Positions 10,401 to 17,467 of a stretch of 64,000 nucleotides of DNA are shown piece after piece. A program made the position numbers and the translations under genes. The DNA lies in NCBI GenBank assembly GCA_002307135.1, contig DBTQ01000034.1, forward strand, positions 228,036-292,035, given 5' to 3'. The notes beneath the pieces were generated by a model that was not told the origin of the DNA, searched no databases, and saw nothing but the letters and a program-made list of their open reading frames with translations. Position 1 is the stretch's first letter. The number at the start of each line of letters is the position of its first letter. The stretch comes from Bacteroidetes bacterium UBA1312 (GTDB lineage: Bacteria; Bacteroidota; Bacteroidia; Chitinophagales; Chitinophagaceae).

Positions 10401-11452
10401 CTAAAGATGCTTTAAGTGTCTATAGTGAATATCCTAATGTCGATTTGGTATATACATCTGATCAATCGAAATGGACTCGTTGTATGGTTCTTGAAGCACA
10501 GGAGGATCCGAGTCTTTCGGAGGGTAATGTTACTAAATTTGCACCTAGAGCACATAGATCTTGGAATCTTGGCTTAGATGGAAATGGGAATCCGGTATAT
10601 TCATCTGATCCAACAGATAATGGTTTTTCGTGGTTTCCAGGTTATGCAGTTAATCAATTGACAGGAGAACGCTTAAACATTGTTTTTGCTGAAGACTCTT
10701 ATCTCAAAAAGTTTAATGGTGCAGATATGCTTTGGAATCCTACAAGTGATATGTTCAATGAATTTGGTGAAACTATTTTTGGTGGAAAGCATTTCACATA
10801 TATATTAAATACTAAATACGATTCTTGTAAGGTATTTGCTGTTGGTGCTAAAGATAACTTTACTTCCCCATATATTTATAAACCAATATTAAAAGCGATG
10901 AGATGGGTTGGTATTCCAATGTTGAATTCTGGTTTTAGTATGTTGTCTCCAAAAGATGGTTTTATCCCTACAGAAACTCGTATGCGTTTCAGAGTTAATA
11001 CTCCTTATAAACAATACAAAGCGATGCCGAATCAAACTATTGTAAATAATAGAAATCCATTGTACACATTTACTACTAAGGGATTAGCACCAACTGATTG
11101 GACGCAAAATACAACTGCTGATGCCTTATTGGACAAAATATTTGTTGTTCCAAATCCATACAAAGGTGTTGCTACAGGTGGTGGTTCTTATGAATCGAAT
11201 AGATTAGAAACCAAAGTAAAAATTATTAATTTACCGGTTAAGGCTTCTGTAAACATTTATTCTTTAGATGGTACTTTGATTCGTCATCTTGAAAAAGACA
11301 ATAACGATCCTGCACTATCTTGGGATTTATATAACAATGCCGGATTGCCAATTGCAAGTGGTATGTACTTGATACACGTACAGGCTTACGGTAAGGATAA
11401 AGTCTTGAAATGGTTTGGTGCAATGAGACCACTTGATGTTACGAACTATTAA
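7433..11452 (+). CDS. large exported protein with FlgD-like C-terminal domain, putative T9SS cargo
   Basis: A 1339-residue protein with a signal peptide (MKRKGLRVAFALLAVL...VLALP). I do not recognise the central part. It is rich in Gly, Asn, Ser, Tyr and aromatic-flanked loops like secreted beta-rich proteins. The last 90 residues (VVPNPYKG ... VNIYSLDGTLIRHL ... WDLYNNAGLPIASGMYLIHV) form an Ig-like fold of the FlgD/T9SS sorting type, with the usual PNP, a hydrophobic strand and a GxY turn. After this domain there are about 20 extra residues (GAMRPLDVTNY end), unlike the common type A sorting end. It starts 46 bases after the TonB receptor and is followed by a PorV/PorQ protein, so it is probably secreted to the surface with their help. 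Function is unknown. Confidence 0.75.
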   Translation: MKRKGLRVAFALLAVLSTTSQVLALPTVAKNTERTKSLLKTTAGCKPATAAIDLDINNVRARLMTGGDMWWNQGTNSAAYEVPKGSKKNSLFAGSCWIGGVDGTGQLKVAAQTYRTKGNDYWPGPIDRNTKSIDAVTCSDWDRFWKVDQSVVQEFIELYNNGGGATAITDSKFDVIKEWPATGNIYAVGATGNSLSTLLAPADAYGYAPFIDVNGDNIYNWKDGDYPRAFGVTGSNPSQFVWWVFNDMGNAKGNSGSAGIGIEVQTSAFAYSSTDFMNDATFYNYRVINRGNVVLDSCFIATWTDADLGYPYDDYIGCDTSRGLGVLYNAVNPDGSNGENSYGTRLPMIGVDFFIGPRKDYIDPVTGKNASRLLKMSTFSYFENSNSSPVRDPDNTSSFYNYMTGSTYAGIPFSFDGINSGSKGYGSGPTAPFVYYGDPGNKAEWSQCSCNSPLADRRFIHSSGPFTLQVGVMNDITIGVVWVDNVGACGAGSFKKIRAADDIAQGLFDAGFKKTVGPEAPQLVIRELDRKLIMYIVNPPNSNNYQERFGDLQFTSNDKYRSVSTKAKTLHFADSIYHFEGYRVFQIKKGASLFDANGNIDATNAVEIFQCDKKNGVSQIVNYSKNLEILDSIPKYDATIEITGKDSGIVHSFIVTQDAFATGEKTLVNYQTYYYKVIAYAYNNFSGFDPNNEVGTQDKAYLVGDNAAGGTTNDVYSAMPNPMNQRGDTFTNVSNYGQGVVITRIEGVGNGGNDVQLSDESEQTAIVSPYQVSYPTYKAGRGPVNIKVIDPVKLVNADWTISLSGNILPDTNRGLNDSATWTIVKLNPGGTNETIYSERSISMVNEQILEKYGLSVTVNQVNPVGFDQINGNGYITSDISYTNTALTWLSGVNDAAGISLKNWIRSGSSTDTATGAYYSCMGSGSFKDTKYDTSGAFFSKMFSNNTYTLSTWCPYDLASYTTGGACGYGPASGKIAKTVGLSMYISSDPPKDALSVYSEYPNVDLVYTSDQSKWTRCMVLEAQEDPSLSEGNVTKFAPRAHRSWNLGLDGNGNPVYSSDPTDNGFSWFPGYAVNQLTGERLNIVFAEDSYLKKFNGADMLWNPTSDMFNEFGETIFGGKHFTYILNTKYDSCKVFAVGAKDNFTSPYIYKPILKAMRWVGIPMLNSGFSMLSPKDGFIPTETRMRFRVNTPYKQYKAMPNQTIVNNRNPLYTFTTKGLAPTDWTQNTTADALLDKIFVVPNPYKGVATGGGSYESNRLETKVKIINLPVKASVNIYSLDGTLIRHLEKDNNDPALSWDLYNNAGLPIASGMYLIHVQAYGKDKVLKWFGAMRPLDVTNY

Positions 11453-11459
11453 AAAAATT

Positions 11460-11492
11460 GTTACCAAAGCTTGATTAATCAGCTTTGGTAAC
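11460..11492 (+). terminator. intercistronic hairpin, possible attenuator
   Basis: Arms GTTACCAAAGCT (11460-11471) and AGCTTTGGTAAC (11481-11492) pair perfectly over 12 bp with a 9-base loop. Only a weak T-rich stretch follows, so it may reduce rather than stop read-through into the PorV gene. Confidence 0.5.
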
Positions 11493-11582
11493 TAAATAAT
11501 ATTATTATTTCACAGAGCAATTGGTATTGATTAAGATAATTGATACTTATTCATACGGATAACGAAAGACAATAATTTTGGT

Positions 11583-12692
11583 ATGAAAAAATTATTTACA
11601 AAAGCAGTATTAGCTGCGTGTTCTATTGGCATGGTAATACCTGCTATAGCTGGAAATAAAGATCGCTCAGGTCAGGCTGGAGCAACTGAATTGCTGATAA
11701 ATCCTTGGGGTCAAAGCACAGGAGTCTTTGGATTGGATGTTGCCAATGTAAAGGGCATTCAAGCTATGAAAGTCAATATTGCGGGTTTGGCTTCAACGGA
11801 GAATCTAGAAATAGGTGCAAGCCATAGTTGGTATTTATCAGGTACAGGCGTAGCGATCAATAATGCAGGTGCTGCTTATCGTATCGGTGAGTCTTCAGTT
11901 ATAGGTGTAAACGCAATGTCTATGACTTTTGGTGATATAGCAGTTACCGATATAGCTAATCCTGAAGGAACTGGTGCAAAATATCATCCTCAGTTTTTGA
12001 ACGTATCTCTTGGTTTTGCTCATGCATTTTCTAAGAGCATTCGTGGTGGTGTTGATGCTGCGTTAATCTCTGAACAGATCGGTAATATTTCTGCAATGGG
12101 TGCAAGTATAGATGCAGGTATTCAGTATGTTACCGGTAAACGTGATAATCTTCATATCGGTATTACTTTGCGTAACGCAGGTACTAATATGAAATTTTCA
12201 GGTGGTGGATTTTCAAGTGATAGCCCGGCACCAGATGATCCGACAATTCTTGTAAACCGCACAACTCCTACCGAAAAATTTCAATTACCTACCTATTTAA
12301 GTATGGGTTTTGCTTACGATTTTTACTTAGACGAAGCGAGTGCTGATGAATCAAAAATAGTTAATCATCGTCTTACAGCTATAGGTAATTTTACTTCTAA
12401 TTCATTTAATAATGACTATTTAGGAGTCGGTGCTGAATATGCATTTAAAGAAAGATTTATGGCGCGTGCAGGATACCGTTACGAAAAAAATATCGGTACT
12501 ACTGAAAGTACTACTTTCTATACTGGTTTTAGCTGTGGTTTGACAGTTTCACAAAAACTTGGTAGTAATGGCCCTTTAATGGCACTCGATTACAGCTATC
12601 GTCCAACACAACGCCCAAATAACGGTGTTCATGTATTTACTTTAAGATTTAATCTCGCCAATAAGAAGAGCGCTGACAAAGAGTCTAATTAA
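11583..12692 (+). CDS. PorV/PorQ-family outer-membrane protein
   Basis: A 369-residue outer-membrane beta-barrel resembling PorV/PorQ (FadL-like barrels of the T9SS). A signal peptide (MKKLFTKAVLAACSIGMVIPAIA) is followed by the typical start GATELLINPWG, then alternating amphipathic strands with many Gly and aromatic residues, for example GADY/GAEYAFKERFMARAGYRYE near residue 290. The family includes PorV, a shuttle that carries T9SS cargo from the translocon to the attachment complex, and related PorQ and PorV-like proteins. Its position just behind a large putative T9SS cargo and a TonB receptor suggests a dedicated role for this locus. It is not necessarily the general PorV of the cell. 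A TAATTTTG ends two bases before the ATG. Confidence 0.82.
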   Translation: MKKLFTKAVLAACSIGMVIPAIAGNKDRSGQAGATELLINPWGQSTGVFGLDVANVKGIQAMKVNIAGLASTENLEIGASHSWYLSGTGVAINNAGAAYRIGESSVIGVNAMSMTFGDIAVTDIANPEGTGAKYHPQFLNVSLGFAHAFSKSIRGGVDAALISEQIGNISAMGASIDAGIQYVTGKRDNLHIGITLRNAGTNMKFSGGGFSSDSPAPDDPTILVNRTTPTEKFQLPTYLSMGFAYDFYLDEASADESKIVNHRLTAIGNFTSNSFNNDYLGVGAEYAFKERFMARAGYRYEKNIGTTESTTFYTGFSCGLTVSQKLGSNGPLMALDYSYRPTQRPNNGVHVFTLRFNLANKKSADKESN

Positions 12693-12718
12693 TTTATATT
12701 TACCGACATACAAACTTT

Positions 12719-12753
12719 ACAACGCTTCTATAACTTAGAGGCGTTGTGTTTTT
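12719..12753 (+). terminator. hairpin terminator after the PorV gene
   Basis: An 11-bp stem with one G-T pair (arms 12719-12729 and 12737-12747, 7-base loop) is followed by GTTTTTATTT. It stops the secretion locus just before greA, whose ATG is at 12774. Confidence 0.75.
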
Positions 12754-12773
12754 ATTTAAAAACGATTAATAAT

Positions 12774-13250
12774 ATGAGTAGTGTAAACTATGTTTCCAAA
12801 GAAACACTGGAAGCGATGAGGGAAGAAATAACACGTATGAAAACATCTGGAAGAGCAGAGATTGCTCGTCAGATAGCTGAAGCGAGAGAAAAAGGGGATC
12901 TTAAAGAGAATGCGGAATACGATGCAGCAAAAGAAGCGCAGGGCTTGCATGAAGCGAAATTAGCAAATTTGGAAACCTCGCTTGCAAATACACGAATACT
13001 TGATCCAAAACAAATTGACACAAGTAAAGTATCCATACTTAGTAAAGTAAAAGTTACTAATATGGTTACTAAAAAGATATTCGAATACCGGATTGTTTCT
13101 GAAAGTGAAGCAGATCTTAAACTGGGCAAGATTTCCGTAAGTTCACCTATTGGCAAAGGTTTATTAGGTAAGGCTATTGGTGAAATAGCTGAAATATCTG
13201 TACCAAATGGTGCAATACAATTTAGAGTTGAGTCTATATCAATTGATTAA
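12774..13250 (+). CDS. greA: transcription elongation factor GreA
   Basis: A 158-residue GreA/GreB protein that enters the RNA polymerase secondary channel and stimulates cleavage of backtracked transcripts. The N-terminal coiled coil contains the family signature EAREKGDLKENAEYDAAKEAQ, with the acidic tip residues Asp and Glu. The C-terminal FKBP-like domain has SPIGKGLLGKAIGE. The frame continues upstream to about 12744, but homologues begin at MSSVNYVSKE, so the ATG at 12774 is chosen. The stop is two bases before the ATG of the HIT gene, which indicates one transcription unit. Confidence 0.96.
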   Translation: MSSVNYVSKETLEAMREEITRMKTSGRAEIARQIAEAREKGDLKENAEYDAAKEAQGLHEAKLANLETSLANTRILDPKQIDTSKVSILSKVKVTNMVTKKIFEYRIVSESEADLKLGKISVSSPIGKGLLGKAIGEIAEISVPNGAIQFRVESISID

Positions 13251-13252
13251 TA

Positions 13253-13651
13253 ATGGCAAATGTATTTACTTTAATTGTCAATGGTGAATTACCATCCTAC
13301 AAAATTGCTGAAAATGAACTTTTTTATGCTTTTTTGGATATTGAACCTTTGCGTAAAGGTCATGTATTAATTGTACCTAAAAAAGAAGTTGATAAAGTAT
13401 ATGATGCTGCTGACGAATATTTAATGGGTTGGTTATTATTTGCGCAGCCAATAGCTAGAGCTATTGAAAAAGCGTTTGGTTGCAAACGTTGTGGAATTAG
13501 TTTTATTGGTTTAGAAGTGCCTTATGCACACATGCATGTAGTGCCAATAGATTCTGCTGATGATATAAATTTTACACGAACAACAACAAGACTTTCTGAA
13601 GATGAATTGAAAGAGTGTCAAGCGCGAATTTTGGAATGCTTAATAGCTTAA
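13253..13651 (+). CDS. HIT-family nucleotide-binding protein with Tyr replacing the first motif His
   Basis: A 132-residue histidine-triad protein, of the family of nucleotidyl hydrolases and transferases that act on purine nucleotides linked to amines or phosphates. Features seen: FLDIEPLRKGHVLIVPK, the Cys-containing GCKRCGISFIGLEVP, and then YAHMHVVP at residues 91-98. The usual motif is HxHxHxx; here the first His is Tyr91 (codon TAT), while the central nucleophilic His93 and the third His95 remain. Catalysis may be kept but altered. It is co-transcribed with greA, two bases downstream. tRNA-Lys follows with its own promoter. Confidence 0.88.
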   Translation: MANVFTLIVNGELPSYKIAENELFYAFLDIEPLRKGHVLIVPKKEVDKVYDAADEYLMGWLLFAQPIARAIEKAFGCKRCGISFIGLEVPYAHMHVVPIDSADDINFTRTTTRLSEDELKECQARILECLIA

Positions 13652-13682
13652 AACTCAATCTCCAAAAAAGTTTAAAAAAAAA

Positions 13683-13713
13683 TTTGAAAATTAGAAGCAA
13701 CTTATTACCTTTG
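13683..13713 (+). promoter_or_regulatory. consensus promoter for tRNA-Lys
   Basis: TTTG at 13683-13686, 19 bases, then TACCTTTG at 13706-13713: a perfect match to the Bacteroidota consensus. The mature tRNA begins 26 bases downstream. Confidence 0.8.
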
Positions 13714-13739
13714 CATCCCGTTCAGAAAAGAACAACGTT

Positions 13740-13812
13740 GAGATCGTAGCTCAGTTGGTAGAGCAATACACTTTTAATGTATGGGTCTTGGGTTCGAGTC
13801 CCAACGGTCTCA
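13740..13812 (+). tRNA. tRNA-Lys (TTT)
   Basis: The acceptor arms GAGATCG (13740-13746) and CGGTCTC (13805-13811) pair with one G-T pair. The D arm, anticodon stem (ATACA/TGTAT), anticodon TTT at 13773-13775, T stem (TTGGG/CCCAA) and TTCGAGT loop are all present. CCA is not encoded. A terminator follows. Confidence 0.97.
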
Positions 13813-13816
13813 CACT

Positions 13817-13846
13817 AAAGCTCCGCAAATTTGCGGAGCTTTTTAT
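13817..13846 (+). terminator. terminator of tRNA-Lys
   Basis: A 26-base perfect palindrome (13817-13842) built on AAAGCTCCGC and its complement is followed by TTTTTA. It is close behind tRNA-Lys. Confidence 0.85.
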
Positions 13847-13917
13847 GTTTTAAATTCTCTTCATAAGGAGTAATCGGTTCTTACAATCAATTTTAGCAAA
13901 GTCAATATTAATGACTA

Positions 13918-14433
13918 TTACAACTTCAATTCGTAGTAGATCATGGGCTCAATGCTAGCATCTAGCCAGTTACGTACTTCTTGATGTGTATATTTAAATC
14001 CAAAATGCTGATTGGCATTTTTTGATGCAACATTGCTTCGTTTGTGAGCTATTATTAAACGCTTTAGATTTCGTTTCTTGGCCCATTCCAGCCTTGCCTG
14101 ATACAACATTCTTGAAAGACCGATTCTTCTATAAGTTTTTTGAATGTAAGATTGGGTCATATAGGCTTCATGTGCTTTCTCTTTGTCAATAATAATTGAA
14201 GTAATACCAATCAATTCTTTATATGAATATAAGCCAAAACATGCCCCGCTAGGATTAGCGACCCGTTCTTTCCATTGTATATCAGTAAATTCTGACTCAA
14301 ATACATAGCTGTTGCCAAACATACCTGGTTCGTTTTTTAATGCTTCCAATCGCATTGCTTTATAATTCAGATATTCCTCAAGCGTAAATTGACGAATGTT
14401 GTAATCATGTTTTTTTAATGTGGACATAACCAT
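13918..14433 (-). CDS. GNAT-family N-acetyltransferase
   Basis: A 171-residue protein of the GCN5-related acetyltransferase superfamily. The central SIIIDKEKAHEAYMTQSYIQKTYRRIGLSRMLYQ region corresponds to strand 4 and the acetyl-CoA pyrophosphate-binding loop (R-R-x-G-x-S). NVASKNANQHFGFKYTHQE matches the usual C-terminal motif with Asn and the GF turn. The start is ATG 14433 or the second ATG two codons later. It stands alone between tRNA-Lys and typA, transcribed against both. The substrate cannot be inferred. Confidence 0.85.
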   Translation of the reverse strand: MVMSTLKKHDYNIRQFTLEEYLNYKAMRLEALKNEPGMFGNSYVFESEFTDIQWKERVANPSGACFGLYSYKELIGITSIIIDKEKAHEAYMTQSYIQKTYRRIGLSRMLYQARLEWAKKRNLKRLIIAHKRSNVASKNANQHFGFKYTHQEVRNWLDASIEPMIYYELKL

Positions 14434-14494
14434 TACATTTTTGTGAATATCCTTCTAAATACAAGTTAGTTCAAATATTGTAAATTTAATTCCT

Positions 14495-14502
14495 TACTTT
14501 TG
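14495..14502 (+). promoter_or_regulatory. -7 element upstream of typA
   Basis: TACTTTTG matches the -7 consensus. A TTG lies at 14478-14480, but the spacer is only 14 bases. If this promoter is used, the typA leader is about 135 bases long. Confidence 0.45.
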
Positions 14503-14641
14503 CACAAATTTTTTATAGCCTAATTTCGTTGCTGTACCTAATCTACTAGTGTTTGTTTTTCTAGTTTTTCATGAGGCAAAATAGTGCAGCAAAACAATTC
14601 AATATTTTTTATATAAGCAACAATTAAGACAATTTCCTTTT

Positions 14642-16444
14642 ATGAATATTCGTAACATTGCCATCATTGCTCACGTTGACCATGGCAAAACAACATTGGT
14701 GGATAAAATTATTCACGCTACACAAGTTTTCCGTGATAATCAGGAAACAGGTGAACTTATTATGGATAGTAATGATCTTGAACGCGAACGCGGGATCACT
14801 ATTCTTGCAAAAAATATTTCTGTTAACTATAAAGGCGTAAAAATTAACGTCATTGATACCCCTGGTCACGCCGATTTTGGTGGTGAAGTAGAGCGTGTGC
14901 TTAAAATGGCTGATGGTGTATTACTATTAGTAGATGCATTTGAAGGCCCAATGCCACAAACTCGTTTTGTACTCCAAAAAGCTTTGGCACTTGGACTTCG
15001 TCCAATTGTTGTTATCAACAAGGTAGATAAGCCTAATTGCCGTCCGGATGAAGTTCATGATGCCGTATTTGAGCTTTTCTTCCAATTGGATGCTACAGAG
15101 GAGCAATTAAACTTTACAACATTATACGGTTCTTCTAAACAAGGTTGGTTCAACACATCTTTAGAGCAGACGGATAACATTAATGCCGTTTTGGATACAA
15201 TACTCGAAAAAGTACCAGAACCCAAAGTTGCTGAAGGGACAATTCAATTACAAATTACATCATTAGACTATTCTACTTTCTTGGGTCGTATTGCTATTGG
15301 TCGTATTGCTCGTGGTACAATCAAAGAAGGCCAAAATGTACAACTATGCCGTTTAGATGGCACTTTTACTAAAAGTAAAGTAAAAGAATTGTACACATTT
15401 GAAGGAATGGGTAAAAAGAAAGTGACACAAGTGTCTGCCGGTGATATTTGCGCTGTTGTAGGTATCGAAGGTTTTCAAATTGGAGAGACAATTGCTGATT
15501 TCGAAAACCCGGAAGCATTGGAAGTCATTCCGATCGATGAGCCAACAATGAATATGCAATTTAGTATCAATAATTCACCATTCTTCGGTCGTGAAGGAAA
15601 ATTTGTTACTAGCCGTAATTTACGTGATCGATTGATGAAAGAATTGGAAAAAAATCTTGCACTTCGTGTACAAGATACTGAAGATGCAGATAAGTTTATG
15701 GTGTTTGGTCGCGGTATTCTGCATTTGAGTGTACTTATTGAAACAATGCGTCGTGAAGGCTTTGAGTTGACAGTAGGTCAGCCACAAGTTATTACTAAAG
15801 AAATTGATGGGAAAAAATGCGAACCTTATGAAGTATTGGTAGTAGATGTACCTTCTGATTTCTCAGGTAAAGTTATTGACCTTGTTACACAGAAGAAAGG
15901 TGAAATGCTTATTATGGAGAGCAAGGGAGAGATGCAGCATTTGGAATTCGATATTCCATCGCGTGGTCTTATCGGTTTGCGTAGCAATATGCTTACTGCT
16001 ACTGCTGGAGAAGCTGTAATGGCTCACCGTTTTAACGAATATAAACCTTGGAAAGGTGTGATACCTGGTCGCAGTAACGGTGTATTATTATCCAAAAATA
16101 CTGCATCTACTACTGGTTATTCAATGGATAAATTGCAAGATCGTGGTTCATTCTTTATTGATGCGGGCGAAGAAGTATATTCTGGTCAAATCATTGGTGA
16201 GCATATCAAGCCAGGTGATCTTATTGTGAATGCAACTGAACCTAAAAAATTGACGAATATGCGTGCAAGTGGTACTGATGATGCTAACCGTATTGCACCT
16301 AAAGTACAATTGACTTTGGAAGAGTGTATGGAATATATTCAACAAGATGAGTGCATTGAAGTAACACCACAAAACATTCGTTTGCGCAAAATAATGCTTG
16401 ATGAAAATGATCGTGCAAAATATGCTAAAACAATGAAATCATAA
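14642..16444 (+). CDS. typA: translational GTPase TypA/BipA
   Basis: A 600-residue GTPase of the EF-G/LepA class that binds ribosomes and is needed under stress and in 50S assembly. P-loop HVDHGKTT starts at about residue 11, with ITILAKN (switch), DTPGHADF, and NKVDKP for guanine recognition; domains II, III, V and the TypA-specific C-terminal domain (GLIGLRSNMLTAT...) follow. Length is normal. It is monocistronic, with a long AT-rich leader and a 21-bp perfect hairpin after the stop. Confidence 0.97.
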   Translation: MNIRNIAIIAHVDHGKTTLVDKIIHATQVFRDNQETGELIMDSNDLERERGITILAKNISVNYKGVKINVIDTPGHADFGGEVERVLKMADGVLLLVDAFEGPMPQTRFVLQKALALGLRPIVVINKVDKPNCRPDEVHDAVFELFFQLDATEEQLNFTTLYGSSKQGWFNTSLEQTDNINAVLDTILEKVPEPKVAEGTIQLQITSLDYSTFLGRIAIGRIARGTIKEGQNVQLCRLDGTFTKSKVKELYTFEGMGKKKVTQVSAGDICAVVGIEGFQIGETIADFENPEALEVIPIDEPTMNMQFSINNSPFFGREGKFVTSRNLRDRLMKELEKNLALRVQDTEDADKFMVFGRGILHLSVLIETMRREGFELTVGQPQVITKEIDGKKCEPYEVLVVDVPSDFSGKVIDLVTQKKGEMLIMESKGEMQHLEFDIPSRGLIGLRSNMLTATAGEAVMAHRFNEYKPWKGVIPGRSNGVLLSKNTASTTGYSMDKLQDRGSFFIDAGEEVYSGQIIGEHIKPGDLIVNATEPKKLTNMRASGTDDANRIAPKVQLTLEECMEYIQQDECIEVTPQNIRLRKIMLDENDRAKYAKTMKS

Positions 16445-16459
16445 TTCAGTATCATAGTT

Positions 16460-16505
16460 AAATAATAAGGGTGAATGTTCATACGAACATTCACCCTTAT
16501 TATTT
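16460..16505 (+). terminator. 21-bp perfect hairpin after typA
   Basis: Arms 16460-16480 and 16485-16505 pair perfectly around ATAC. The right arm ends TTATTATTT. It lies 15 bases after the typA stop. Confidence 0.8.
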
Positions 16506-16564
16506 GGATTTAGCATTCAAACCATTGCGAAATTTATTTGCTTTGGGTCGCCAAAAAATGGTCT

Positions 16565-16615
16565 TTAATGTGAAAAAGCGTCAATACTCGAAGTATTGAC
16601 GCTTTTTCACATTAA
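16565..16615 (-). terminator. 23-bp perfect hairpin after iscA
   Basis: Arms 16565-16587 and 16593-16615 pair perfectly around a short CGA-centred loop. It is placed just downstream of the iscA end on the minus strand. The inner arms are flanked by A5/T5, so it could act in either direction. Confidence 0.8.
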
Positions 16616-16622
16616 TTATTAC

Positions 16623-16967
16623 TTATACTGCAAAGCTTTCACCACAGCCGCAACTACGGCTCGCATTGGGATTAATAAAATGAAAACCTTTACCATTAAG
16701 CCCATCTGTAAAGTCAAGAACTGTATCGCAGAGATAAAGAAAACTTTTGAGATCTGTAACTAATTTGATACCATTGTCTTCGAATACTTGGTCTTTTGGT
16801 TGTATCTCATTATCGAAATCGAGCTTGTAAGAAAGCCCTGAACACCCACCTCCAACCACACCTACACGCAAAAAATATTCTTCACTCAAGTTAGAATCTT
16901 TGATGAGTTGAAGCACTTTCTCTTTTGCTTTATCGCTAATGGTTATCGCACCTACTTCTGTTGCCAT
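16623..16967 (-). CDS. iscA: Fe-S cluster assembly protein, IscA/HesB (A-type carrier)
   Basis: A 114-residue A-type carrier that receives Fe-S clusters from IscU and passes them to target enzymes. The three conserved cysteines are present: Cys42 in GGGCSGLSY, and Cys106 and Cys108 in SRSCGCGESF. Length is normal. It is the third gene of the iscS-iscU-iscA operon, 38 bases after iscU. A 23-bp hairpin closes the operon. No iscR, hscA, hscB or fdx is adjacent. An ErpA or SufA name would be equally reasonable on sequence alone. Confidence 0.93.
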   Translation of the reverse strand: MATEVGAITISDKAKEKVLQLIKDSNLSEEYFLRVGVVGGGCSGLSYKLDFDNEIQPKDQVFEDNGIKLVTDLKSFLYLCDTVLDFTDGLNGKGFHFINPNASRSCGCGESFAV

Positions 16968-17005
16968 AGTTTTTCTACTAAAAATCAGCTGCTTGTCAAT
17001 ATGTA

Positions 17006-17422
17006 TTAATGAGCGTTTTTTTCTTCTATCAATTCTGGTAAACCATTCTTTACACGGTAGTCATTAATAGCAGATTTAATAGCATCTTCTGCCAATACAG
17101 AACAGTGAATTTTTACTGGAGGTAGGTTTAATTCTTCTACAATATCCATATTGTCAATAGCAATGGCTTCATCAATAGTTTTGCCTTTTAACCATTCCGT
17201 GGCTAGTGAAGAAGAGGCAATTGCTGAACCACAACCAAATGTTTTGAATTTAGCGTCGGTGATTAATCCGCTTGCTTCATCCACTTCTATTTGTAAACGC
17301 ATTACATCGCCACACTCTGGAGCACCAACAAGACCAGTGCCTACGTTTTTGTTGTTTTTGTCTAAGGTTCCTACATTTTTAGGATTGCTATAATGATCGA
17401 TAACTTTATCTGAATATGCCAT
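17006..17422 (-). CDS. iscU: Fe-S cluster scaffold protein IscU
   Basis: A 138-residue scaffold on which IscS-derived sulfur and iron are built into clusters. Conserved ligands are visible: Cys37 (PECGDV with Asp39), Cys64 (FGCGSA) and Cys107 (HCSVLAEDA). The LPPVK chaperone-recognition motif is at residues 100-104, although hscA is not in this neighbourhood. It is downstream of iscS by 45 bases and upstream of iscA by 38. Confidence 0.96.
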   Translation of the reverse strand: MAYSDKVIDHYSNPKNVGTLDKNNKNVGTGLVGAPECGDVMRLQIEVDEASGLITDAKFKTFGCGSAIASSSLATEWLKGKTIDEAIAIDNMDIVEELNLPPVKIHCSVLAEDAIKSAINDYRVKNGLPELIEEKNAH

Positions 17423-17467
17423 GATTTATTATTTTAATAGTGTAAATGAAGATATTAACTGATTATT

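Noticed and set aside
3592..12692. SusC/SusD polysaccharide-utilisation locus
   Set aside because: The TonB receptor has the N-terminal carboxypeptidase-like domain but no SusD homologue follows, and no glycoside hydrolases are near.
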